Part shown: positions 1 through 12,615 of the stretch, piece after piece | Numbering within the stretch: the first letter of the stretch is position 1 | How the letters are laid out: each line of letters starts with the position of its first letter | Source of the DNA: Xiphydria camelus | Lineage: Eukaryota > Arthropoda > Insecta > Hymenoptera > Xiphydriidae | Reading direction: 5' to 3' | DNA length: 64,000 nt | Assembly: GCA_963678675.1 (NCBI GenBank) | Contig: OY783199.1 | Location: 26,347,546-26,411,545 of the forward strand | Notes under the pieces: model-generated | What the model was told of the DNA's origin: nothing | The model's input: only the letters and a program-made list of their open reading frames with translations | The model's database searches: none | Position numbers and translations under genes: made by a program

Positions 1-2105
1 GCGTCCCTCGAGAATAATTGCCAAATGCTCTTCGAGAGTATTCGGACGGAGAGAGTCCGAGATCCTTCCCCGTTCCTCGTCCCCCTTCCTCGCTTCGACG
101 AACTCGCGCTCCAACTCGACTCATTAAGCATTTAATTGGCGTCTCGAGGAAGGTAATTGGAATTTTCGCATTCGCGCGCGAAATCGTCGAAGCGCGAGGA
201 TCGAGCTTTCGGCCGTAAGTCGACGAAAAAACGCTCGTATTTTTTTTTTCGGAGCAATTATAATTCAGAATTCCTCATACACGATCCATTTCGCGAGGAC
301 CGACTAGCGTCGGAAATGCGATTATGTAGTCAAATTTCTCGTCATATCGCGCGACGCAAAAAAAAAATACCAGCGAGAATCTCGGAAAGATTCGCCCGGC
401 GACGATTTCGATTCGTGGAGTAATTGGCGCAAATGGGCCGAGGAAAGTGTTCGAAACGGATCGTTTTCAGGGAATTTCCACGCGCGCGATGTTCGGAGCG
501 ATAAAAAAAAAAGAGTACAAGAGTCGTCGAACCCTCGCGTGCGGGGTCCGTCTACACGCAACCACGTTCGTCCCTACCCCGCGGCATTGTACCGCCGCGG
601 GAGAAAGATACATTCCGTCGAAGGCAATTGTGTTTCAAACGACGTTTCCCTCGAATCCTCTCGTACCTCCATACCGTGCCGTTCGGACCGGATCGGACGT
701 ACCGATCAACGCGGACAAAGAAACGCGGTCCCGAGTTTTTGCCGGCGAAACACTGCCCCTGTGCGTCGTCTCGCAGCTGCGGCGTGATCACCTGCGACCG
801 CCGTCGCAGCTGCACCTGCTCCCCGCCGCGCGTACCGCCGAGAGCTCAGGTGCGCACGAAGGTACACGCCCGTGCCGACTGACCCGCGGCCGGTCCATTA
901 CGCGAGTTATGCTCGTCCATCCCCACTTCTGACTCCACGGTCGCGCGCTCGTGCTTCTCCGTCCCCTCCGCTCGCGCGCCGCGATCGTCCTGCCCTCCTT
1001 TCTTTCCAGCTCGCGTGATCGAGCGAGGCGAGAATCGATATCGAGGGCGACGTTTAACGCGCGACGATCGACGACGACGCACGGGTGTGGCACAGTCATC
1101 CGCACGGGATCCAACGACGCGTGTGAGACTAATGAAATGCACCGGCGCTGCCGTGTAATCACGCGGCGAGTTTAGCGTGTAACGCGATTATGGGTTTATA
1201 AGAACGTGTATTTATAAGCGACGAGGTGATATCCGAGGGGTAGACGATGATCTCGTCTAGATCGCTGTCACGATTACGGGCGAAAATGAAGAATGGTTTA
1301 TCGGGGAGAAACTGCTAGGATGGTCTGGACTCCGATACGACGTTGGGAGTCACTTTTGAATAGGATCGTTTCTACGGATCGATACTTACGCTCGCCATAA
1401 AGTCATGGAAAAAAGAGAGGCTGGTCAATCGAATATTCCTTTGCTCCGTGGTCAATACGCGAGGTCTTCGAGGACTCGTAAACACTGACCGAGTCCATTC
1501 GTCGCGATGCCTGTCGGCAGCATCGATTATCGAATTAGCATCAGTAGAAGTGCCGGGGTATTTACACGAATAAGCTTTGGCTTAACTTCCGCCTAACTGG
1601 TTTAACTCGCTGAGGACAAACTGCGGTTACCGACCAGGGTTACCTCTCGCATCGATCGAAATTGGAACGGAAATTGACGACGTTCGAGTTTCAATTTCCA
1701 AGTTGGAAATCGGTCGCGCGCGCGAGAGAGAGAGAGAGAGAGATAACCGAAGCGAAAAGCTCGGCTCGGTCGCTCAAAGCTTACTCTTCAGCGATCAATT
1801 ATTTCCAAGCGGGTCGAAAACGTCGCGGACAGTGTAGCTGATACGAAAAACCCGGAAATGCAGCTGACGCGCGCGCTTTGAAATATTAATTACCAGTTAT
1901 ATAACTATACTCTTCGTCACAGTCGACACGTCTGCTTCGTTAACGGGCTATTTTTGCATCGATTGAAAGAAGCTGTCACGCCTTTCGGATCAGACTGCGA
2001 TATCTGATCGAGAATCGAAGTAAAAAGTCTTTAAAGGATCAACTAACCACTGTAAAGTAAAATCGTCGATCGCAATAATGCAGTTCTCGTATCCGATCAA
2101 TTATA
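1..2105. other. No gene recognised; CpG-rich DNA
   Basis: Open frames of up to 161 codons occur before 1175, but they overlap on both strands, are dominated by Arg, Ser and Thr and show no domain. From 1176 to 2105 there is no open frame above 60 codons. A compound microsatellite, (CG)5 followed by (AG)9, lies at 1715-1742. I see no promoter, RNA gene or element end here. Confidence 0.6.
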
Positions 2106-2331
2106 CACTGAGAAAAAAATTTACTCGATCAAAATAAACGTGCCTTTGGATAGTCCCGAGGGCATATTTATTCGATTTAAATGAACATTGGTTGGACGCA
2201 AATATTAGATTATTATTGAATTAATTAGATGTTATTTGAATCCAATCAATATTCATTTAAATCGAATAAATACGCTCATGGGACGATCCAAAGGCACGTT
2301 TATTTCGATCAACTACATTTTTGTCTCGGTG
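2106..2331. mobile_element. MITE family F2, copy 1 (CACTGAGA ends)
   Basis: A 226-bp near-palindrome. The left end CACTGAGAAAAAAA is mirrored by the right end (TCTCGGTG), and the arms pair through GCCTTTGGATAGTCCC and TTTATTCGATTTAAATGAA to an AT-rich centre near 2210. A second copy lies at 45342-45576 and a cut-off third at 63850. The flanks (TA left, TC right) show no clear target duplication. There is no coding capacity. The signature and family architecture suggest a non-autonomous DNA transposon; the superfamily assignment (CACTA-like) is inference. Confidence 0.85.
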
Positions 2332-4736
2332 TCTAGGTATGAGAAGAAGCGCGCCATGTTGCACGCGATAAACGCGTAGTTCCCAAAGGGGACGCGACTA
2401 TCCGAAAAATGCGAGGACAACGACCAAATAAGCGAAGGGCACGAGACAGGACGGTCAAGGAGAGTCCCCGGACCGGAGGGCGATGCACTTGATCCCATCC
2501 CTCCGTTCCTGGCGCCCATCGCCCACCCACCCTCTCCCTCCATCCCCCCGAAAGACAGGTGCCGAGGCGAATAGGCGGCCCTATCCGCGATCGATGACCC
2601 GTCGCATCGCACAAAAGCGAGGGGATAAATCGATGCGTGACTCACGATCGGTCGTGGGAAAGTTCTCGTAACGTCTGGGCCTGGACAATTTAGCAGCATC
2701 TTGAGAACTCGCTCTTCTCACAGCCGCGTACACGTTGCAATCTCATTGCGGACGCACGTGCGAACCGAATCGTCCGCACGCGCACGTGCATTCGATCCGA
2801 TCTCTTCGAGAGCCCGGACAACCGTCCCCGGCTGCCGTTGGCCGCGGAGGAGTTCGCGAAATATCTACAGGTTGTTGACTCTCTGTCGCGCGAACGGGAG
2901 AGCCGTCCCGCCGCGGTCGGCTCGGGACAACGAACAGAGAGCGCGCGTGCACGGCGCGACGGCGTGGAAGTGACCGAAGGTCTCGGCAGCTACGCGGGAG
3001 GAACGGTGCAGCGGCGAGCGAGGGGAGAGGAGTGAGTGGGAGCAGCACGAGAAGAGGGAGGCGGAGAGGAAGGAGGAAAGTGGAGAAATGAAGTGGGACG
3101 GGCATCAGCTGTTGGGACGTACATTGTGTGCTTCGCGTGGATTTAGATACAGTGTTTGCGATCTCGCGTCATTTAATGGATGGTGAGACATCTCGCGATA
3201 CACGAGTGAACATTCAAATAGAAAACGAACGCGTTGGTACGCCCTTTGGTAAGAAATCGAGTCAGAAATCGCAGAAATTTGCTCGACACTGCGAACTCTG
3301 TCGCGCGATACACGATCCAGATCGGCCGTAGGGCAACACTCCAATTTTCCTCGAGCGATCAATGGAATTGGTCTCGCGAGAGACGCTTATTGGCCTTTCG
3401 GGCGAAGCAGCGCAGAACAACGCTCAATTCTCTCGACCCTCCCGTCGTCCCGCGTGATGTTTTCGGCCCCTATCGCGCGCGCTGAGGTGAGAGCCAGTCG
3501 ATACGCGGATTCGAGGTCGGCTCGATAACCTTTGCAAATGATAGGCACACGGGGTGCTCGGACGCACGCGGAGTGGAAGCGGTGTGTATAGGAGCCAGCC
3601 GTCGGGTCAACGGCTCGCGCCGTAGGAACATTCGTGTACGGCCGACGACGCGCGGCGCACACACTCGCGCGTCTCTCGTATACGCGGAGAGCGCACGGCA
3701 GTCTCGCGCGCGCCGCAGGTATATCGCCACCATACCCGCGTATCGCTCTACCGGTGTAGATACGCACGCGTATACACATCCCCGGCGCGACTTATCGCGA
3801 GGAACACGCGAGATTCGCCGAATTCGAACGTATAAATCCCTCCGCGCGTTGAATTCGGCGAAGAGCGTTTTCGTGCGCGTCCAACCGAAAATCCTGCGCC
3901 CGGGTAGGTATGCATGGTGCGGCGGTGGAAAACGGCGCGCGCTAGCCGGGGCGCCGGGATTCGAATTATTCAGGAGCGATGGTAGATAGCGGAGAGGAAG
4001 AAACACGCGAACAGAGCGCGTGACGTCGTCCTCGATTATCAGTTCACGGTTGCGTTCTATAGGTTGATACGCGTTTCCGCCGACGTGACACCCCGGAAAC
4101 GACTTCGTACAGGTATATTATCCGGGGTTACGCGTGAGACGCATTTTACCCAGCTGCAACTCGCGGTAAGCCTTTCACAGAGTTGGCGGCGCTACCGAAT
4201 CAACAGCAGCTGAGTCCAATGGAAGGCAATCCATTTATCGCGAAGTACAAAGCGTATCGCTTCGAGAAACCTTAAACGTAACCTTAAACTCTTGGGGTGC
4301 ACGCGCGTCTCCATTTACGAAGAAATAAAATATTGCGATCGATGTGTCCTACTGTTGATCTTGCAAAATACGCAGAAGAATATTTTTCGAGCTCCCCCGT
4401 CGCATAAAACGCCGAATACCGATTCTCCCGCGTGTGCGCTCGTCGTACAATGCTCCTAGAGACGCACGATCCACTCGTATACACACGCGTGACACACCTG
4501 AACGACAGCGACACACTCGCACGCGCGCGACGACGGTCCCAGAAGACGAAGGACCGGTTGATATTATTGGTCGGCAACATAAAACATATTATAACCACGC
4601 GTACCCACACATCGACGAAAGAAAGACGTGGTCCTTGACCAGACGAAGCGTCTAGACGCGTGGAATTACTGGCCAGGGAGAACTTGTCGTGCATAAAGGA
4701 TACGGGAAAAGGAGGAGGCTAGAGAAAGAAGGCTCC
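2332..4736. other. No gene recognised; GC-rich
   Basis: GC-rich DNA with overlapping Arg/Ser-rich frames on both strands (longest 178 codons, minus, 3470-4006). Nothing resembles a conserved domain or a well-bounded exon. The inverted flanks of the short motif ACACCCCGGAAAC near 4088 are too short to call. Confidence 0.5.
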
Positions 4737-5120
4737 CTCTCTCTCTCTCTTACTTAAAAAAAAAGGCTTTTTCTTTGAATGATGTCCGAAGTGTAATTAG
4801 TTCTATTCCATGATGCTTCTTCTTTCTTAGTTTTCATTTTCACTTCTCGTGCTTACTATTAAATATTACTTACTTCGTTTTACTCTACTTAGCTTACCCG
4901 TGTTATCTACTTGCTTGCTCTATCTATTTATGTTATTTTGCTTTTCTTGCTTTACTTATTTATTCACTTACTTATTTGTGTTTATCTACTTGTTAATCAT
5001 ATTTTGTACCTTAATTTCTTATTTTGTATTATATTTTTTCTTGCATCCTTCTTTGTGAGCTCTTAGAAGGCTTGCCCTAGAGCATAATAAACGCTTCTCT
5101 CTCTCTCTCTCTATCTCTCT
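4737..5120 (+). mobile_element. T-rich retroposon-like repeat, copy 1, with stem-loop and (TC)n tail
   Basis: A T-rich plus-strand segment (runs of TTACTT, TATTTA and CTTGCT) that ends with a stem-loop (GAGCTCTTAGAAGGC pairing with GCCCTAGAGC, 5057-5083), then AATAAACGCTTC and a (TC)n tail at 5095-5120. Another (TC)n lies at its left edge (4737-4750). Bases 4886-5094 align well with the reverse complement of 61990-62186. The short 3' stem-loop, AATAAA and simple-sequence tail are what one expects of the 3' end of a non-LTR retrotransposon or a SINE that uses its machinery. No reverse transcriptase is present, so the class is inferred. Confidence 0.65.
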
Positions 5121-5300
5121 AGTTAGATTAATTTCTTTATCGTTGCATCATTTATTAAGTTTATTTCTTCATTTTTGTTATTGCGGTATTTTATTTGTTT
5201 ATTTTAATTTTATTTCTGTATCTATTCTGCCGTTTCTTTCTGTACAGGCACTTAGAGGGCCCGCCCTAGTGCCGAAATAAAGCTTCTTCTTCTTCCAGTA
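5121..5300 (+). mobile_element. T-rich retroposon-like repeat, copy 2
   Basis: Directly follows the (TC)n tail of copy 1. It is again T-rich and ends with the same module: a stem-loop GGCACTTAGAGGGC / GCCCTAGTGCC (5249-5274), AATAAAGCTTC, then a (TTC)n tail at about 5284-5297. Stem bases differ from copy 1 but compensate (CACT/AGTG instead of GCTCT/AGAGC), which supports a conserved hairpin rather than only conserved primary sequence. Confidence 0.6.
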
Positions 5301-6767
5301 TTTCTCTGCTCTACGTACCGCATGTGGTTCCCGAACATACGCGTATAAGGTCCACGTGTGCGCGCGTAATTCACTCGTCAGCGTACGCGGAGGTGTACGG
5401 AATACGAGCCGCGACGATTCATCTCATTGTGTAGCGCACGTGCGTGATTTGCGTAGAGCGAACTCGCATACGTGCCGAGGGAGAAAAGCGAGCGATCCGT
5501 GGGTTCGATGAATGCGCGTACCACGCGGTCAGTCGAAGCCGAGGTCTCGAAATCAGACACCGTCCAATTTCTCCAAATCTTACTCAGCTCGCCAATCCAC
5601 TTACTCCGCCTCTCGCTAGTCTGATTACAACCGGCTGTTACCACTACCGCCATCAGCATCGGTCGATCGCCACCGCTGCTGACCGGCGCGACGAGGGGTA
5701 AGAATCGGACGAAATCCGACCACGTCCCCATATTCTCGAGAGCTCGCTCGGCAGCTGCAACGCTTTCTACACACGTGTGTGCGCGCGCGCACCTCACGTT
5801 AGCGTGAAGGGAAGCGACCGCTAAAGAGGATATCGTAAGGATCGGCGGTCCACGGCTACCCGCTATCATCCGGATAACCAGAGCCCATCCGTTCCACTTT
5901 CGTTCGTTCCGGGGGTGCTCTGCACATCCCTCTCCCGGCGCGAAAAGATCCTGGATGCAATTTAGAGCGGCGGGAACGGGCTTCCCGTCCACCCACTCGT
6001 CGCGTTGCCGCACGAATGTACGTATACGCGGTACGGCGCGTTCTAAATTTAAAGCCGGCACTCTCGAAAGGCGCATGCACGCCGAGGCGAATTTAAAAGG
6101 TTCGCAGTGTCGACCGGCACGGTTTCAAAAATGGAAAGTAGGCTCTTTTCGGGGTTGGATCACGAGGGGTCGAACGCGGGCTCGAACGATCCGCGTCGCA
6201 TTGCGCGATCTAGGAAGAGAGGCTCGCCTGTACGATACGGTGAATCACCGGCGGGGTTAATCTTATCCGCACGTGTCTCATCGGTCGCAGCGCTTTCAGT
6301 TCTCTGAGTCACGCCGCGAGAGGTCTCGATTTCCGGAAGCGTGGCGGGAAAAGGGAGAAAATTGATGTAGGACGACGCTTCTGGCGGCGGCGGCGACGGC
6401 GGCTTGTGGCTGCGGGTTGGTTTTAGGACGCGCGCGCTTTTAACGCGCATTTTTCAAGCCCGAGATCTCAGCCGCTCGCACCTCCGAACAGTTGGAGTAC
6501 ACGCTTTGTCTCGATGCAGACGAGAACGCAACGGTGGTTTCGCAACGAACGTACTTAAACTGCCGCAACTACGTATATTATTAATCCTTTACGAAGAAAG
6601 AGCATCTGTTTCGTAACCGCATCGGGCATATGGTTTAACAGATGCGCAGCGGCTCCTGAAAAGGATTGGCTGGACGGCTTTGGAGTAGCTTTGCTCTGTG
6701 CGTTCATCGAGCTGGTTCGACTGGTTTTACAAATCAAACAAAACATCGGCGTACGTGGGACAGGGTG
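5301..6767. other. No gene recognised
   Basis: Holds a minus-strand open frame of 232 codons (5378-6076) that I could not relate to any family and do not accept as a gene (see rejected list). No element ends or microsatellites of note. Confidence 0.45.
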
Positions 6768-7315
6768 GTCCGGAATTAAATTCTAGAGATTTTGATTTTC
6801 GCGAAAATTTCAAGAATTTCCTTGAAATCATTTTCTAAATTTTTCGCAAAAATCGAAATCTCTGGAATCGATCGCTCGAGTATCCTATCTTACGTATTTT
6901 TTTTTCGCGCCGATTCCAAAAGTCACCCATTTATCCAGCAAATCTCGAAGGAAGACGAGAAAACTATCTTCTTCCCATAACATCACCGATATCGCGGTGC
7001 TCCTTTGAGGGTACCTATCCTCGATAATATATCTATGATTTTTGCAATCAACGGACAAAAATGTAGAGTAAAAGTGCGACAGGTGCCGCAGTCTCTGTTT
7101 AACTTTGAACTCGATTATCTCGAAACGCAGTGGAGATATGTGAAAAATGCGTAGCAACTTTTTTACAGTAAAAATATAGGTAAACACTTTTTATCTAAAC
7201 TTTTCTTCGATACCTGCAATCGATTTCAAGATAATCGATTTTGAACTTGCTCTTCAATCGCGGCGTCTATCCCACTTTTACCTTTTAAAATTTCGATTTT
7301 TGCAAAAATATCACA
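6768..7315. repeat. Palindromic-unit repeat (PU), locus 1
   Basis: Starts at AGGGTGGTCCGGAATT and contains the inverted pair GAGATTTTGATTTTCGCG / CGCAAAAATCGAAATCTC (6786-6865), then the landmarks seen at every PU locus: ATCCTATCTTACGTA, CGCCGATTCCAAAAGTCAC and ATTTATCCAGCAAATCTC. The part after about 7060 is more diverged, and a further TTTTAAAATTTCGATTTTTGC half-motif sits at 7284-7306. Related loci are at 18270, 39020, 51345 and 59205. No coding potential. Confidence 0.7.
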
Positions 7316-9484
7316 GAGCAATACGCAAAGTAAAAATAGACGTCGAATTTGTTGACATCCGTCCGCAGAGGTGTAGCCACGTACGCGTGCCTACGCAAAG
7401 CCCGCAAATAGACGAGAAATCATACGAGGTCCCTCGCTTCATCTTACGCGAAAAAAAGATACGAAGAAGCTACGTGCTCAGCGGCGCGTTATCGCCCGGA
7501 CACGTGACACCGCGCGAATCCACCTGCCTAGCGTCAACTGCAGCGGTACGCCTATCCTCGCGACGCATGTACGTACGTACGTACGTACGGTGCATCCTCT
7601 CGCGTGGTTACGCGCGGAGAATGGCATCTCGTACGCTCCGCGCTTCATCAACGAGTAACTACTGTTAAATAGAACGACGCACAGCGGTAGAGGAGGTCGT
7701 TAGAGAGCTCGTTAGTTCAGTTAGCCGGTTCGGTCCGTGTTATCGCTGTCCTCTCGATCGCAACAGTTTGAGAATCGACGAGCCGCGCGCCCGACTGTAT
7801 TGGCTTAGGTACCTACTCTCGTTTCTCGTTCGCGGCGCGGACCTCCGACGATTACTTATCGTTGGATCGACGGCTTTCTCGCGGTCGTGTCTGTTTCCGT
7901 TATTCACATCATCGCAGCGCGGTACACGCGGCGAGTGCGGCGAGCGATCGAAAGTCGGGCGAGAAGGAAAGAGAAACGGTTTAGGTTCGAGGAACGAAGG
8001 AGACGGTTGCGCGAGTCTCTCGCGATTTGGCGCAATGCGAGGAAATATGGAAATCGCGCTCCCCCCGAGAAACTCCGGAGTGCGACGGACGGACGCGCGC
8101 GCGCGCGCGGGCGGAGAGTCCGTAATATTATAACGACGCGAGGTACGCGCCGCGTCGTTCCCGCAGCCTCTTACGTAATTTGCGCGGCGCGCGACGCGGA
8201 GAAACGAGGGGGACGGTGACAACGGCGGGGAAAGATTTTAATGAAGGTCCGCGGATCGAGAGAGCGGTCTGAGCGAGGGTGTAACACTCGACTCGGTATT
8301 CAGCGGAACAAAACACTCGAGGCATTTGCAGCCTCTTTCTCCCACCGCGCGTCTCGCTTCTTTCTCTTCTATCCTCTCGCCGCCGCCGCGCGCCGTGTCA
8401 CGTCTCTAGAAGACGATAGCCGCGCGGGAGAGGGCAGAGAAGAGAAGCAGGAAGGAAATTGGGAAAGCGAAGGGATCGATACTCGCCAACCAGCGTGGCC
8501 TGACCTTTCGGTTACGACGCACACGCCCACGAGTTTCCCCCTTCCTTTCTCGTTTTCGTTGCATTGCGTAGCTTGTAATTCGGTGGCTTTGAAAAACAAC
8601 AACAACGACAACCGATACAGAGATCGGGAGTTCCCGTCGATCGCATCGATTTCGAAGCACACGCCTGAGAACTTTCCCGCAAAGTCCCGTTCTGCACTTC
8701 GATAGAATGCGCTGTATTCGTCAATCTCGTTCGTTAAAATAAAAGCGGCTGCGTTTTAATGATACGCGCGAAAAGCGGGAAGAGTGGGAGGACCACTTCG
8801 CGCGCGCACGCGCGCGCTCGCAGTGAAATTGCGAGTGAAATTCGAGAAAGAACAGAGCTCTCGTTACGACGCTAATTAGTAATTACGCGGAAACGCATCT
8901 CGTCGAAGCGCAAAACCGGCTCCGAAGCCCCACCGAATTCCTTTGAAGATCTCGTTATATCCCGCGACGTTATCATTATAGATACTCTCGGAGTTCTATT
9001 TTCATCGCGAGAAGCGCGAGCCGGATTTGCGAGCGTCAAAAAGACGACCCCGCACCCCGTGACACGAGTGTGCGTCCGTCGTTTCGTTCTCGTTCGAGTC
9101 GGGGATCTCCCCTAAAAAAAAATCAATAAAAATCGCCGTTACACGGATTCGCTTGTATAATTTATTTGTCCGATGAAAAAAGTTATCGTTCCAAACGATG
9201 ACCCGGAGCAACGTTCGTCGATCGCCGGCTCCAACGCGGCGATGGCCCGTCCGAGCGGTGGAACGAGGCAAAAAAAAAACCGAACTCTCACCTCTCATTT
9301 AAACTCTCCAGAGACGTCAGTCGCGCATGGATAACATTGAAAGCGCGAACGTGACGCGGATTCGCACGATGGGATTCGAAGTCGAGGCGAATACAGACGG
9401 AAATGATTATCGTCCCGGCGAATTCAATGAATTTCACCGCGCTTTTGCTCCCGCTCCCCCCAAGAATCCAGCTGTATACGCATA
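7316..9484. other. No gene recognised; CpG-rich, (ACGT)n
   Basis: Contains an (ACGT)5 microsatellite at 7570-7589 and a very CpG-dense stretch at about 7700-8250 with a (CG)n run at 8093-8109. The dense stretch could be a promoter-associated island, but I see no initiator, TATA box or credible first exon. Frames are Arg/Ser-rich on both strands. Confidence 0.45.
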
Positions 9485-9799
9485 CAGTAAACCCTCGGTA
9501 TCCTCTTGGGGGTTATGTTCTTACAATATTCCGCGGATAACGAAATCGCGGATAACGAAACTGGAAGCCCATTTATAAAATACTTAGTGAATTCGCCAAT
9601 CTCGCGAATTCTAAGCACAACAATTATAACGAAAATTAAATGAGTTAACTTTTATTATTGTGTCGTGCTCATTCTACTGCTTGCCCGCGCTTGCTCTTTT
9701 CCGTGGGGAGGTGAAAATCATACGATAAAATGCGGGAAATTCAAATCGCGGATAACCGAAACCGCGGGAAAAGAATGCGCGGATAACGAGGGATTACTG
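9485..9799. mobile_element. Pogo/Tigger-like MITE, copy 1
   Basis: Begins CAGTAAACCCTCGGTATC and ends GCGGATAACGAGGGATTACTG, imperfect inverted repeats, with TA on both sides (9483-9484 and 9800-9801). The interior repeats GCGGATAACGAAAC-type blocks near both ends. Copy 2 lies at 20125-20415. CAGTNNNCCCTCGTTAT termini with TA duplication are typical of the pogo/Tigger branch of Tc1/mariner; that assignment comes from family knowledge, since no transposase is encoded. Confidence 0.85.
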
Positions 9800-10868
9800 T
9801 ATTATCTTTCTTCCTCGGGCTGTCGAACGAGCGATTTTCCTCGACCCATCCCCATCGTCGGCTCGTCGATACGAATTTAAGAGAAATCTAAGGGAGCGCG
9901 GTATCGAAGGAAAGCATAATTTTAAGCAACGCGTTGAGACAAAAGGATGTCTACTTATAACGCGGGATACTAAAAGGCTAAACAGGCAGCGCAGGCATCC
10001 CGCTTACGCCCATAAAGCAACGACGGCCTCTCCCGCACCCTCTCCCTCGTCTCCCTCCACGCGTGGGACGCCGGTAGGTATGAGTTTCTCAAACGCGCGC
10101 GCGCGCGCGCTACAGTTCGCGAAGGGAAGGGATCTTAAGATCTCGTCCGATCGCATTTCGATGATAACTACCGGACCCTACGTAGGTATATAATCCGCTG
10201 TATCGAGAGACCGGTACCATCGGGGTTCCGTTATTCGCTAGTCCCCGATTTTCGAGGACCGAAGCAGAGCTACGAACGAAAAAATACGCGCTCTCTCTCT
10301 CTCTTCTCGCACTCGCTCGGAGACCCGTACCCCGCCCAACGCCGCCGCGCCGCGCCGTACCGCGCACCACCGGCAGTTCCGCCACCAACATCGGCCCTGG
10401 CTAAAAATCCGCCACGCAACAGGTCGTTCCGGTTAGCGCGATGCCCGTGTGCGGAGTGGAAGGAGCCGTGCGTTGAACGCGCGAGATATCGAGTGCGGGT
10501 CGCGCTGCTCGCACGGAGCCCCCTGGATCTGGGCTTTCGTCCGGACTGCTTCTCCTCTCTTCGGTGTTAAATAACCCGACCGCCTCGTCTCGCTGCACAC
10601 GCGGCGAACGCACGGGGGCCCCTGCAGTCGGACCCACCGCGGTCTCCGTCTCGCACACGGAGACGAGGACCGGAGGAGCCTGCTCCGTCGCACCGGGAAA
10701 CAGGTCCGTTCCGTTCTGGTCGCGGTGGCGGGCGACGGAGAGAAGGTCGGATAAAGAAAGAGAGAGAACGAGAAACTGGCTCCTCCGTTGCATTTTTACT
10801 CGTCCCTCGCGTGGCTGTACGAAGACGTCGAGACTACCGGCTACACCGTGCCTAGACAGTGAAATCCA
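9800..10868. other. No gene recognised
   Basis: GC-rich, with a (CG)n run at 10094-10110 and a (CT)n at about 10291-10305. Open frames at 10110-10890 overlap on both strands without recognisable domains. Confidence 0.45.
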
Positions 10869-11161
10869 AACCGAGAGAAATAATGGCTGATGCCGAAAAA
10901 ATGTTTTCTTCGTTCAAAAACATGATATAATTCCGGGATCACAAGCCACAGTTTTCTTCCTGCGAGAAAATATTTTACAGGCTCGAGTAATTTTTTTTTT
11001 TTTTTTCGCACAGAAAAGACTTCTCGTTCCAACGAAGCTATTCTTATAAATCGAGAATATATATTGTTCGAGCAAGAATCTGTATTCTTAAAAATTTGTA
11101 AGATCATATGTTCTTGACCGGAGACGTATTTTGTTGACACTAGCAATTATTTCTCTCGGTG
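10869..11161. mobile_element. MITE family F5, copy 1 (CACCGAGAGAAATAATTGC ends)
   Basis: The left end (AACCGAGAGAAATAATGGC, first base mutated) and right end (GCAATTATTTCTCTCGGTG) are inverted copies about 290 bp apart. The interior is AT-rich with a T15 run near 10991, and nothing is coded. The second copy at 23668-23902 has the same ends. The flanking dinucleotides differ (CA and TA). Confidence 0.8.
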
Positions 11162-11439
11162 TAGACGCGATCCTCCTTGGGAAACCGTTGCTCCTTCGAG
11201 ATGGCACGACAGCAGATATGTGTCGGAAGGGAGAGGAAGAGGAGAGTGTCGCGAGGGTGGAAGGCGAGAGGAATCGAAAGAGGTCGACGTTTCGATTGCG
11301 AATTTTCGATGCTGGAATGATCGCTCGCCGTCACAACTATGCAACGAAGAACTTGTAACGTTTGTCAATCTTATATCACAAATAGCGTTCGATAATGTCC
11401 CTTTTAATTCCTTCAAACTCCGAAGCGATACAATTCCTA

Positions 11440-11611
11440 CACTCAAAAAAATTTGGCCACAACTGGAAAAAATTATAGTAATTGCAGTGATAATTTTCTT
11501 CGCAATAGCAAGAGTTCTTGCTACACGCTAGCAATATTTTTCTAGTTGTCACCAAATAATGTCTGAGGCAGCCAGAAATATAGCTGGATTAGCTAAATAC
11601 TTTGTTCAGTG
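11440..11611 (+). mobile_element. MITE family F1, copy 1
   Basis: Starts CACTCAAAAAAATTTGG and ends in the complement of CACTGAACAAAGTATTTAGC. The core is a foldback in which ACAACTGGAAAAA pairs with TTTTTCTAGTTGT, with AGCAAGAGTTCTTGCT inside. It carries the longer variant between the core and TGTCTGAGGCAGCC (with ACCAAATAA), as does copy 2. Five copies exist in the window. It encodes nothing. Confidence 0.9.
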
Positions 11612-12445
11612 TGTACGGCAGATATTATCGTATAGAACGCCATTTATTGAAAATAACAAATTTTCATACAAATGCGTTCCCCCGGCAATTCCCGTAGGGT
11701 AAACGTTACACTAAACTCCAGGGTACGCGGAACAACAATTTCCAAGTAGTCGGGAAAATCTACACGAGAGGCTCGCCAGTTACCGATCCGAAACTCGAAG
11801 AGGGAGAAGTTCGACTTCCCTCGGAGGTAGCTCGACGCGTGTCTTACCGTGGAACGACGAGGTTCCGCGGTTAATTGATCTTTCGCGCGACAGACTTCGG
11901 CACTGCGCGGGCGTGCAGTCGGAGAGAGGCTCGATGCACGGGTGGTCCGAAGTTTCGCGCGACCCGTACTCGCGACAAGACGCGATAAACGCGTGGCGCG
12001 GGGGCCGGCTCGGCCTCGTGATTTATAAGAGCCAACGGGGGAACTTAACTTATCGTTGTTCGCGTTTTAATCCGAGCACGTAACAGGTAGACGGGCAGTG
12101 CCGGCTCGTTTCTCTCGGCGTGTCCCCCTCGCGTCCTCGTTACGATTAAATTTGCACGTCGCACGTTCTCCGCGCGTTATTAATTCACGACGGACGGGGG
12201 TCGCTTTCAATCGCGGGGGGACGCTTTCATTAGAGAACCCCCGACATTCGTCACGACCGCGTGCTGACGCGTATATACATATCCGCGAAAGCCGGCGCCG
12301 CGTCGTCGGACCGCGCGGATCGTTTCCGGGCGGGAGCCCCGTTCGCGTGACGCGCAACGATGCACGCGTACGTGCACATATGTATGTACGTGCGTCGTGC
12401 GATATTGTGCGAATTTCCCCCACGTCGGATAAGATGCATTATGCA
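11612..12445. other. No gene recognised; between two F1 copies
   Basis: GC-rich spacer of 834 bp between two oppositely oriented F1 elements. A TTTATAAGAG box at about 12021 is the only promoter-like string, with no exon after it. The two flanking F1 copies could pair as a large inverted repeat. Confidence 0.45.
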
Positions 12446-12615
12446 CACTGAAAAAAATACTTAGCTTATCCAGCTATATTTCTGGCTGCCTCAGACATTA
12501 TTTCGTGTGACAACTAGAAAAATATTGCCAGCGTAGCAAGAATTCTTGCTATTGCGAAGAAAATTATCACTGCAATTACTATAATTTTCCAGTTGTGGCC
12601 AAATTTTGTTGATTG
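12446..12615 (-). mobile_element. MITE family F1, copy 2 (minus orientation)
   Basis: The left end CACTGAAAAAAATACTTAGC, the interior GGCTGCCTCAGACATTATTT and the foldback core are the reverse complement of copy 1; the right end is a mutated GGCCAAATTTTGTTGATTG. Flanked by CA on both sides (12444-12445, 12616-12617), read as a 2-bp target duplication. Confidence 0.9.

Noticed and set aside
5378..6076. 232-codon minus frame with fairly normal amino-acid mix
   Set aside because: No recognisable domain, no clear splice or promoter context, and plus-strand frames cover the same bases. Kept only as a note.
7700..8250. CpG-dense stretch as a promoter island
   Set aside because: CpG is high throughout the window, so density alone carries no weight; no initiator, TATA box or exon is seen.
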